Shown here: one piece after another, positions 16,601 through 22,980 of the stretch
Position numbering within the stretch: position 1 is the stretch's first letter
How the letters are laid out: every line of letters starts with the position of its first letter
DNA from: Methylomarinum sp050304855
Lineage (GTDB): Bacteria; Pseudomonadota; Gammaproteobacteria; Methylococcales; Methylomonadaceae
Direction: 5' to 3'
NCBI GenBank assembly: GCA_050304855.1
Contig: JBNLEI010000012.1
Location: 1-22,980, forward strand
DNA: 22,980 bases
Notes under the pieces: generated by a model
Told to the model about the DNA's origin: nothing
Database searches by the model: none
Seen by the model: the letters and a program-made list of their open reading frames with translations, nothing else
Translations under genes and position numbers: made by a program

Positions 16601-18871
16601 ATGGGATTCGATCAGAATATCCGCTTTATTCTCGATCACGCTTTGTACGGCCTCCATCAGACCGTCGACTTCGAGAATTTTGAGCTGCGGAAAACGTTCC
16701 CTGATCGTATCCAGATGCAGAAAGCCTTTCGGAATCGCAACGGTCCTGCCCTTCAAATCGTCCAAAGTGTCGGCCTTTACATCGTCGCGGATAAAAAAGT
16801 AGTCCAGCATCAATTGATAGGGCCGGGTATAAGTCAAAAACTTACTGCGCGCCTCGGAGAAGTACACGGCCGGCAACAAATCGATTTCGCCTAGGCGAGT
16901 TCGTTTCAATAAATCGTTCCAGTCGCCGACGACCGGTTCGAACTGCAACCCGCTGACTTGGCTAATCAACTCGAGATAATCTTTCGCCACCCCATCATGT
17001 TCCATACGATCGTTGATAAAATCGTAGGGTGCCCAATCTTTTTCCGCACCGTAGCGGACAACCGGTTTCGTTTTCAGCCACTGCTGCTCGGCAGCCGTCA
17101 ATTTCAGCGTACGCTTTTCCATCAACGGCGTCGCACCCAGCCATTTGTCGTAAATTTCCCGCTTTTCCTTTTCGGTAATGGCATCGAGGCCTTTTTGGAT
17201 GATCGAAGCCAATTCGGGCGCATCTTTCCGGCTCACGACATGAATCGCTTTTTTACCCAACTCCCGCGTGGAACGAAATGGCACGATGGTGTTGATACCT
17301 TCTTTCTTAAAGGTATAGGTTAGCGCCGCATAGGTGTCGTAAAGCATGTCGGCGCGGTTTTCCAAGACCGCTTCGATCGCGTCGCTAAAACTCGGGACCG
17401 AGACGATTTTTATTTTGGGGAAATGTTTGGCGATCAATTCAGCATGCGCGTAATTTTGCGGAATGGCAACGCGCTTGCCGTTCAAATCCTTCAACGTCTT
17501 AACGTCGAGGTCGTCGCGAACGAAAAAATAATCCAACATTTCGAAATAAGGCGACGAGAAAATCATATCCCGACTGCGGTCTTTGGTGTAATACACCGCA
17601 CCAAGCACATCAATCTGCCTATCGTGCATTTTTTTGAGATTATTGCTCCATTGATCGATGGTAACCGAAAATGTCAGACCGGTTTTCTCCGCGATCAGGG
17701 TTAGATAATCATTGGCGATACCGCTGTATCGACCGTTCTGGTCGACAAAATTAAACGGCGTCCAGTCCGGGCTGCCGCCTACATGAATTCGAGGATGAGC
17801 CTTCAACCAGATTCGTTCCTTTGCATTCAGTTTCACCGTCGGAAACTTGGAATCAAACGAGTGATAGAAAAAACTGCTATTGATCCTTTCCGTATCGGAA
17901 AAACCCAATCGACGGTAATCCTCTGCCGCCTGCCGGTAACGCTTCGGATCTACCGACCCCAGCTCAACCAACTCCGGGATAATCATTTGCCGGGTGGTGT
18001 TCGCCTCGTATTGCAAATAATCTTCGGACAGCGAAGGTGCGTATTTATGACGAATCAACTCGATGATTTCGTTGGGATGCTGCAATGCATAGCGCCAGCC
18101 TTTGACCGTCGCCCGGCTCATTTTCGCAACTCGTAACGGGTGCTCCTGCTGCTCTTTTACAGTGGTGAAAAAATTGTCACCATAAAAATCGATACCGTAA
18201 TTTTGCGGATTAATGATGTTGACTTCGACACCCCTTTCTTTCAGCAAATACGGTTGGGAAGTCGAATAAGCGGAAACGACATCGGTCTTTCCATCGATAA
18301 AATTCTGGTAATACGGTCTGCCGAACTTCACTTGATGGATTTTTGCCAGATCGCCCAACGTATTCAACAACAAGGCATTTAGCGAAGCATCGCCTTGATT
18401 GGTGGAGTTAAAGGCGACAGTTTTGCCAACCATTTCATAGGGACTGACGATGCCTGAATCGCGGCGAGACAAAAACACCAACGGGGAATGCTGAAAAAAC
18501 TGATTCACCAAAACCACAGGAAGACCCTTCAGATGGTAAATCAACAAAGTGCTGTCGGAAACGCCGTATTCAGACTCTCCGGACAACACTTGTTGTACGA
18601 AATCCTTGGAAAAATCGATTTCCTTCAGCGTGACGTCCAGTCCTTCATCCCGGTAAAACCCTTTTTCAAGCGCCGCGTAATAACCGGCAAACTGAAAACC
18701 GTGCTGCCATTTCAACTGGATACCGACTTTTTCCTGATCGATCTGAGCAAGAGCCGAAGCGGACAAAAAAATCGAAAGCGCACACAATAACAGACGAATA
18801 AGCCGAATGGACGAACGCCTTAATACCAAGCTGATCTCAAAAATCGAATGAATCGCGCGACTGGCCGCCAT
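13670..18871 (-). CDS. Giant hybrid sensor kinase with four periplasmic binding domains
   Basis: Inner-membrane hybrid histidine kinase of 1733 residues, BvgS-like in plan. After a signal/anchor segment (about 22-42), the periplasmic part has an NMT1/THI5-like binding domain (about 46-330) and three tandem SBP_bac_3 (Venus flytrap) domains (about 357-579, 598-822, 844-1063), each introduced by a repeated linker of the form LxxxEQQWLxxxP. One membrane helix (about 1073-1093) leads to a PAS domain (1115-1235), HisKA with His1265 (NMSHEIRTP), an ATPase domain (N-box NLIGNAVKFT; GGTGLGLS at 1445-1452) and a receiver (Asp1515/1516, phospho-Asp1559, Lys1608). The 90-residue helical tail lacks an Hpt histidine motif. 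It is 25 bp downstream of the HD-GYP gene and probably co-transcribed. The ligands are unknown. Confidence 0.93.
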   Translation of the reverse strand: MAASRAIHSIFEISLVLRRSSIRLIRLLLCALSIFLSASALAQIDQEKVGIQLKWQHGFQFAGYYAALEKGFYRDEGLDVTLKEIDFSKDFVQQVLSGESEYGVSDSTLLIYHLKGLPVVLVNQFFQHSPLVFLSRRDSGIVSPYEMVGKTVAFNSTNQGDASLNALLLNTLGDLAKIHQVKFGRPYYQNFIDGKTDVVSAYSTSQPYLLKERGVEVNIINPQNYGIDFYGDNFFTTVKEQQEHPLRVAKMSRATVKGWRYALQHPNEIIELIRHKYAPSLSEDYLQYEANTTRQMIIPELVELGSVDPKRYRQAAEDYRRLGFSDTERINSSFFYHSFDSKFPTVKLNAKERIWLKAHPRIHVGGSPDWTPFNFVDQNGRYSGIANDYLTLIAEKTGLTFSVTIDQWSNNLKKMHDRQIDVLGAVYYTKDRSRDMIFSSPYFEMLDYFFVRDDLDVKTLKDLNGKRVAIPQNYAHAELIAKHFPKIKIVSVPSFSDAIEAVLENRADMLYDTYAALTYTFKKEGINTIVPFRSTRELGKKAIHVVSRKDAPELASIIQKGLDAITEKEKREIYDKWLGATPLMEKRTLKLTAAEQQWLKTKPVVRYGAEKDWAPYDFINDRMEHDGVAKDYLELISQVSGLQFEPVVGDWNDLLKRTRLGEIDLLPAVYFSEARSKFLTYTRPYQLMLDYFFIRDDVKADTLDDLKGRTVAIPKGFLHLDTIRERFPQLKILEVDGLMEAVQSVIENKADILIESHSVISYVLKKNSITTIRPFKALPPGETTKLYMAVPNDQAILVGILNKAMAAVPEVEKQKILDKWFGFRPEEAVRRIVLSDAEQQWLIEHPIIRFSGDPNWLPYEAFDANGDYIGIVAEHLQLIEQMLRIKLDIIPTMSWSESITKVRAGEIDVLSETVDSDLRSELVFTDPYLSSPVVIVMREEEDYVDGIDQIGQRKLAVIRDYGYVPKIVRSYPDINFNQVATIQEGLTAVSTGKVDALLCTLAQASYQIAELGINNVRIVGKTEFTTQLAFGMRKEFASLIPLFNRALAAIDQNRKRQILNNWGKAKFAAKTDYTLLLQVASALVLALLFFLYWNRRLASEIIQRKRSEQELNALNRRFRLAADAVSLGVWELSWAERAKDDPVLLFDDKMFEIYGFDNTRSVSWGQWLEAIHPEDRTRLNACFETLKRQGGQEHLEFRIHPPGGGVRTVYAGVCVVDDKDGDCQFVGVNWDITRIKKTELELEQAKLQAEQASRAKSEFLANMSHEIRTPMNAIIGFTELLDEQVKDARLKTFVNTIRSAGNNLLALINDILDLSKIEAGKLRIEKTPCNPHDLFSELGDIFMMKMREKNLDFILDIDPIIPHSMLLDATRLRQVLFNLIGNAVKFTERGFIRVKARTDNEDQIHSKLDLLIDVEDSGIGISEDQQQVIFQDFEQSSGQDVRKYGGTGLGLSISKRLIAMMGGEIVLQSTLGVGSIFTIKLSGVDIAPLAIEPERKNAERATVADFEPGVLLVVDDVPDNRSLLLANFAETRLQAVEAENGSVAVDLARRRSFDLILMDIRMPVMDGYQAAREIKAFSDVPIVALTASVMTDEFERVKSEHFDGYLRKPVLKADLFKELCRFLAFTENASTEQEGINLSLSEVELERSAVILPELKKLIPRCEIIAKNNNISDIQDFAEAVSEMAQQYPVSPVTEYAQQLNEAIDSFDIAVIKRSLHDYRQLTELLERKLPVD

Positions 18872-18896
18872 GAATGTTAACGGAATTGAAATGCAA

Positions 18897-19952
18897 CTAG
18901 GTCATCTGGACGATATCCTCAAACTCTTCGATATGCTCGAGCAAAATGTCGACTAACTGAGGATCAAACTGAGTTCCCCGGTGTTCTTCAATATAACCGA
19001 TTACCTTCTCCATTTCCCAAGCCTCCTTATAACATCTGGAATGAGTCAACGCATCGAAGACGTCGGCCAACGCGACGATCCTTCCGTAAATGTGGATATC
19101 GGCCTCTTTCAATTGGCGGGGGTAACCGGTCCCATTCCATTTTTCGTGATGTTCGTGAGCGATGATAGCCGCGGCGTTGATAAACTTGCGATCCGAACAA
19201 CACAACAAATTATAAGCATTCGTGGTGTGATTTTTCATGATTTCGAAATCTTCTTCGCTATAACGTCCCGGTTTATGCAATATTTCATGCGGCACAGTCA
19301 TTTTACCGATGTCGTGCATCGGTGAAGCATGAAATAGAATTTCGGCATCCTCTTCGGTTAACGCCGGATGATAATGCGCCAGTAATGAAGAAATCTCAGC
19401 TACTCGGCGAATGTGCTTACCGGTTTCATCGGATGTCGATTCCATCAGTTCGGTCAACATAAAAATCATTTCCTTTTGATTATCTTCGAGCTCGGTTAAC
19501 AATCTGTTATGCTCGTATTCGATTTTGGTTTCCAGAGCCAGATTATGTTTTTCGAGTAAACGCTTGGACTGATAGAGTTGAATATGTGTTCTGACCCGCG
19601 CCAACAGCTCGTCGGCGTGGAACGGTTTGGTAATATAGTCCACTGCTCCCAGCGAAAACCCTTTGCTGATTGAATCCACGTCGACTTTCGCTGTTAAAAA
19701 GATGATCGGAATATCCTTTGTCAGCAGATTATTCTTGATTTTCCGGCAAACATCGAAGCCGTTCAGGCCCGGCATCATTACGTCGAGCAGGATGAGGTCG
19801 AACTTTTCCGCACCTTGTTCCAACAGTTCAAGAGCTTCGTTTCCCTGCGTCGCAAAAGAAAAGTCGTAACGATCTTCCTTTAAAATATTCATTGCAACCT
19901 GAATATTATCGGCGATATCGTCTATGATCAAAATATGCGTGTTACAATGCAT
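18897..19952 (-). CDS. REC/HD-GYP response regulator (c-di-GMP phosphodiesterase)
   Basis: Two-domain response regulator of 351 residues, RpfG-like, expected to hydrolyse cyclic di-GMP when activated by phosphorylation. The receiver has the acidic pair Asp11/Asp12, phospho-Asp57 (LILLDVMMPG), Thr87 and Lys109. A helical linker (about 125-165) joins it to the HD-GYP domain, which shows His213-Asp214 (MHDIGK), HKPGRYS, His242, HHEKWNGTGYP (268-278, GYP intact) and ALADVFDALTHSR. The catalytic motif set looks complete. It is the first gene of a two-gene minus-strand unit with the giant kinase, its likely partner. GGAA about 8 bases before ATG 19952 is a weak ribosome-binding site. Confidence 0.94.
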   Translation of the reverse strand: MHCNTHILIIDDIADNIQVAMNILKEDRYDFSFATQGNEALELLEQGAEKFDLILLDVMMPGLNGFDVCRKIKNNLLTKDIPIIFLTAKVDVDSISKGFSLGAVDYITKPFHADELLARVRTHIQLYQSKRLLEKHNLALETKIEYEHNRLLTELEDNQKEMIFMLTELMESTSDETGKHIRRVAEISSLLAHYHPALTEEDAEILFHASPMHDIGKMTVPHEILHKPGRYSEEDFEIMKNHTTNAYNLLCCSDRKFINAAAIIAHEHHEKWNGTGYPRQLKEADIHIYGRIVALADVFDALTHSRCYKEAWEMEKVIGYIEEHRGTQFDPQLVDILLEHIEEFEDIVQMT

Positions 19953-20173
19953 GGTATTTTCCGTGCCTGATAATTCCTTCGAAGCATAACGTCAAATAGC
20001 CATTATGTCCATGTCAGACCGGGCTTTAAACACGAACAATCTGCATGTTGCCGAGCGTTTTTTGGCAACCGGTAACAGCCGACCCACTGACCTGAGATGT
20101 GTTTTCTGTATTTTCTGTTTTCACCCTGCCCAATAGCGATAATCGCTAAAGATTTTCACTAAATACACTCATC
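19953..20173. other. Divergent intergenic region, HD-GYP regulator and RND pump
   Basis: 221 bp between divergent genes that should hold both promoters. On the minus strand TTGACG (19990-19995) is 17 bp from TATCAG (19967-19972), a weak promoter very close to the HD-GYP start codon. On the pump side there is a direct repeat TTTTCTGtaTTTTCTG (20102-20117) and the perfect palindrome listed separately. No small gene is apparent. Confidence 0.5.
20134..20148. promoter_or_regulatory. 15-bp perfect inverted repeat before the RND gene
   Basis: TAGCGAT-A-ATCGCTA is a perfect 7-bp inverted repeat around one base, ending 25 bp before the pump's ATG. It is short and tight, as expected for a dimeric repressor or activator site rather than a hairpin (the loop would be one base). 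The regulator is not known; no such gene of the MerR, ArsR or TetR type lies in the window. The same palindrome is not seen in front of the adaptor gene at 12603. Confidence 0.5.
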
Positions 20174-22980
20174 ATGCTCGCAACACTGGTCCGATTTTCC
20201 ATTCGTTTTTCCGGCATCGTCATTGCCGCAGCCCTATTGATATTGTTTTACGGTGTTTACCGTTTTTCCAACGCCGGATTGGATATTTTTCCTGAATTTT
20301 CACCCAAACAAGTGGTCGTTCAAACTGAAGCTTACGGCTTAACTGCGGAACAGGTTGAGATTTTAGTCACGCAACCTGTAGAAACTTCGCTCGGAGGTCT
20401 GATCGGTTTGCAATCGGTGCGTTCCGAGTCGATTCAAGGTTTATCTATTATTACCGCTATCTTTGACGAAACAAGCGACGCTTATCGCAACCGTCAACAA
20501 GTCAGTGAACGCCTAGCCGGCCTGACAGGACAATTACCAGACGGTATCACGCCGGTGCCGGTACCGTTATCGTCTTCTTCGGCTACCGTACTAACCATCG
20601 GCCTCACTTCGGACGACAAAAGCCTGATGGCATTACGCAATCTGGTCGATTGGACTATCGTCCCGCGCCTCTTGGCAGTGCCCGGCGTCGCCGACATCAA
20701 TATCTTCGGAGGCGAAATCCAGCAATTACAAATTCAGATCGATCCAGACCAACTACGTCGACTCAATCTGACCGTCGACGATATCGTGAGAGCAGCGGAG
20801 CAAGCAGGAGCAGTCAGCGGCGGCGGTTTCATAGAAAACGCCAATCAGCGTTTCGCTTTACAAGTGACCGGCCACCCGGCTGATCCCGAAGAACTCGGTC
20901 AAATTATCGTCAAACGCCACAACGGCATCAACATTACGTTAAACGACGCCAGCCACATTGAATATGCCGCGAAGCCGCCGATCGGAGCCGCTCAGATTAT
21001 GGGCAAACCGGGCATTGTCATGATGGTAATCGGGCAATACGGAGCCAATACCTTATCCGTATCGCGCTCGGTAGAAGCGGCACTGGAAGAATTCGACGCA
21101 CTGTTCAAAATGCAAAACATCCGCTTTTATTCGCATTTATTCAGACCGGCCGATTATATCGAAAAATCGGTCGCCAATCTGAGTGGCCATTTATTAATCG
21201 GTGCCTTTTTCGTGCTACTGATTCTGTATGTATTCCTGTTCAACTTCCGCACTGCCTTTATTTCCGCCATGGCGATTCCGTTGTCGCTGATCAGCGCGAT
21301 CATCGTGCTATTGGAAACGGGAGTCAATTTAAACATCATGGTGCTTGGCGGACTGGCCATCGCACTGGGAGAAGTGGTCGACGACGCTATCATCGACACC
21401 GAAAATATTTTCCGGCGCCTGCGCGAAAATCGCCTAAGCGACACTCCCAAAAAGATCGCAACCGTAGTGTTTAAAGCATCGATGGAAGTCAGAAGTTCGG
21501 TGGTCTATGCAAGCTTTATCGTCGCCCTAGTATTCGTACCCTTGTTGACGCTTACCGGCGTTGCCGGTCGGCTGTTTTCGCCGCTTGGATTCTCCTATAT
21601 TCTTGCCATACTAATGTCGCTGCTAGTCGCACTGACTTTGACGCCCGCCCTTTGTCTATTGTTACTCGGCGATAATTTATCAAACGATCTCGATCCGCCG
21701 TTGATTAAACGCCTGAAACCGATATACCGTCGACAACTGAAACACGTCGTCACCTATTTTCGTCCGGTGATACTCGGCAGTGCAACGATCTGCCTCATCG
21801 GATTGTTGGCATTTTCCCACCTTGACCACAAGTTCTTGCCAGAACTGCGCGAAGGCCACTACATCGTACACACCACCAGTCTCCCAGGCACTTCATTACA
21901 GGAATCGATACGGACAGGGATCCGGCTTACCGAGCAGTTTCTCGAAATCCCTGGAGTCGAATCGGTGTCCCAGTGGGCCGGCCGGGCGGAAAGAGGCGCC
22001 GATACATACGGCAGCCATTACAGTGAATACGAGGTCCGCCTGAAGCCAATGTCCGGCGCGGAACAACAACAAGTGTTGAATCAACTGCGCGCCATTCTGC
22101 GGAATTTTCCCGGCATCCTCTTCGAAGCCAATACGTTTTTAACCGAACGCGTCGATGAAACGATATCAGGCTACACTTCACCGGTGGTGGTCAATGTTTA
22201 TGGTCACGACTTGAATCAACTTGACCGCAAAGCCCAGCAAATCGCACAAATCATGCGCGCTTTGCCTGGCGCGACCGATGTGCAATTGCGCTCGCCTCCG
22301 GGTACACCGATGTTGGAGATAGCGCTGAATCTTGAACGCCTAAGATTTTACGGCTTCCAACCGGGACAAGTCATGGCAATGCTCAAAACTGCTTATGAAA
22401 GCCGGACGGTCGGGAAAAACATCGACGGCAACCGCATTTATTCGATCACCGTAGCACTGGCCCCGGAATTGCGCCAAAATCCCGATTATTTACGCCGGCT
22501 GCCGCTTAGAAATACGGAAGGACAGCTTATTGAACTTGGACAAATCGCAGACATTCGCCATACCGAAGGCCGTTATAACATCCTCCATCAGGGAGCTCAA
22601 CGCAAACAAACCGTAACCGCCAACGTCGTTGACCATGACATGGAGTCGTTCATGCAACAGCTTAAACAACGTGTGCTCAACGAAGTGGAATTCCCTGACG
22701 GAAGCTACCCGGAATTTACAGGCGCAGCATTGGAACAAACCAAAGCTCGCCGTGATCTGATTCTGCACTCGCTAATCGCCGGTTGCGGCGTATTGATATT
22801 TATTTATATTGCTATCGGCACCGTCCGCCATATGGTGTTAACACTGGCTAACCTGCCGTTCTCGCTGATCGGAGGGATCGCCGCCGTTATTTTCAGCGGA
22901 GCCGCCCTATCCGTCGGTTCGGTCGTAGGCTTTGTTACACTATTCGGCATCACCGTTCGCAACAGCATCATGTTGATTTC
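20174..22980 (+). CDS. RND efflux pump, CusA/CzcA type (3' end missing)
   Basis: Inner-membrane proton-driven resistance-nodulation-division pump subunit. The reading frame from ATG 20174 stays open to the window end (935 codons; the family is about 1030-1050), so roughly the last 100 residues are missing. The start MLATLVRFSIRFSG, then LDIFPEFSPKQVVVQT, is typical of the heavy-metal-efflux branch. In the fourth transmembrane helix, the proton-relay segment reads LGEVVDDAIIDTEN (398-411), with Asp403, Asp404, Asp408 and Glu410. The large loops (FLPELREGHYIVHTTSLPGTS) and the late helix motif VGFVTLFGITVRNSIML are also family hallmarks. The substrate, metal or organic, cannot be told from this. 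The adaptor gene is 6.5 kb upstream beyond two opposite-strand genes. Confidence 0.92.
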   Translation, partial: MLATLVRFSIRFSGIVIAAALLILFYGVYRFSNAGLDIFPEFSPKQVVVQTEAYGLTAEQVEILVTQPVETSLGGLIGLQSVRSESIQGLSIITAIFDETSDAYRNRQQVSERLAGLTGQLPDGITPVPVPLSSSSATVLTIGLTSDDKSLMALRNLVDWTIVPRLLAVPGVADINIFGGEIQQLQIQIDPDQLRRLNLTVDDIVRAAEQAGAVSGGGFIENANQRFALQVTGHPADPEELGQIIVKRHNGINITLNDASHIEYAAKPPIGAAQIMGKPGIVMMVIGQYGANTLSVSRSVEAALEEFDALFKMQNIRFYSHLFRPADYIEKSVANLSGHLLIGAFFVLLILYVFLFNFRTAFISAMAIPLSLISAIIVLLETGVNLNIMVLGGLAIALGEVVDDAIIDTENIFRRLRENRLSDTPKKIATVVFKASMEVRSSVVYASFIVALVFVPLLTLTGVAGRLFSPLGFSYILAILMSLLVALTLTPALCLLLLGDNLSNDLDPPLIKRLKPIYRRQLKHVVTYFRPVILGSATICLIGLLAFSHLDHKFLPELREGHYIVHTTSLPGTSLQESIRTGIRLTEQFLEIPGVESVSQWAGRAERGADTYGSHYSEYEVRLKPMSGAEQQQVLNQLRAILRNFPGILFEANTFLTERVDETISGYTSPVVVNVYGHDLNQLDRKAQQIAQIMRALPGATDVQLRSPPGTPMLEIALNLERLRFYGFQPGQVMAMLKTAYESRTVGKNIDGNRIYSITVALAPELRQNPDYLRRLPLRNTEGQLIELGQIADIRHTEGRYNILHQGAQRKQTVTANVVDHDMESFMQQLKQRVLNEVEFPDGSYPEFTGAALEQTKARRDLILHSLIAGCGVLIFIYIAIGTVRHMVLTLANLPFSLIGGIAAVIFSGAALSVGSVVGFVTLFGITVRNSIMLI

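Noticed and set aside
13863..18790. Many plus-strand open frames of 60-135 codons inside the giant kinase
   Set aside because: They lie opposite a clearly coding gene with intact domains; their composition follows from the codon bias of the kinase and none has a recognisable domain or good start signal.
20490..22768. Open frames of 62-98 codons on both strands within the RND pump region (20494-22768)
   Set aside because: The pump reading frame is continuous from 20174 to the window end with family motifs throughout; these are shadows in other frames.

Overview
The window reads as chromosomal DNA of a gammaproteobacterium, most likely a methanotroph-type member of the Methylococcales. The basis is the 5' quarter of a 16S rRNA gene at the left edge, whose V1-V2 region looks like those of Methylobacter/Methylomicrobium relatives from memory, together with the gene set (regBA, msrPQ, DUF6763, an RND heavy-metal-type pump). 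No database search was run, so the genus is open. No phage, insertion sequence, transposase, tRNA or CRISPR array is visible; this is ordinary core and accessory chromosome.

Layout. 1-760: minus-strand 16S rRNA 5' end, its leader with boxA and a boxB-like hairpin, and two textbook tandem promoters. 912-2189: a divergent GT1-type glycosyltransferase. 2299-5007: a tight plus-strand cluster of a DUF6763-like acidic protein, a P-loop nucleotide-binding protein, homoserine O-acyltransferase (metA type) and guanine deaminase (guaD, overlapping metA by 8 bp). 5001-5456: a small exported protein on the minus strand whose end overlaps guaD. 5679-7234: msrP-msrQ, the periplasmic methionine sulfoxide repair system. 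7235-7448: an intergenic region holding a candidate minus-strand small RNA with its own terminator and a RegA-type box. 7449-9342: regB-regA redox two-component system. 9435-12465: minus-strand genes for a small exported protein, mazG, a PfkB/adenosine-type kinase, dgkA and gcvH. 12603-13634: a periplasmic adaptor-like protein. 13670-19952 (minus): a 1733-residue hybrid histidine kinase with four stacked periplasmic binding domains, preceded by a REC/HD-GYP response regulator. 20174 to the window end: a CusA/CzcA-type RND pump gene, truncated by the window.

How the genes may work together. The middle of the window has a redox/oxidative-repair theme: MsrPQ repairs oxidised periplasmic proteins using quinone-derived electrons, while RegB senses quinone/redox state. 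Between them a good RegA-type inverted repeat sits just upstream of both regB and an apparent opposite-strand small RNA promoter. On the right, the adaptor and the RND pump, which normally lie side by side, are separated by about 6.5 kb of opposite-strand signalling genes, which suggests (inference only) that the binding-protein-loaded kinase and the HD-GYP regulator may be tied to what the pump exports.

The most interesting leads are the candidate small RNA and RegA box (7255-7389), the four-domain sensor kinase and its HD-GYP partner, and a metA-type enzyme carrying Thr at the acyl-CoA specificity position where characterised enzymes have Gly or Glu.
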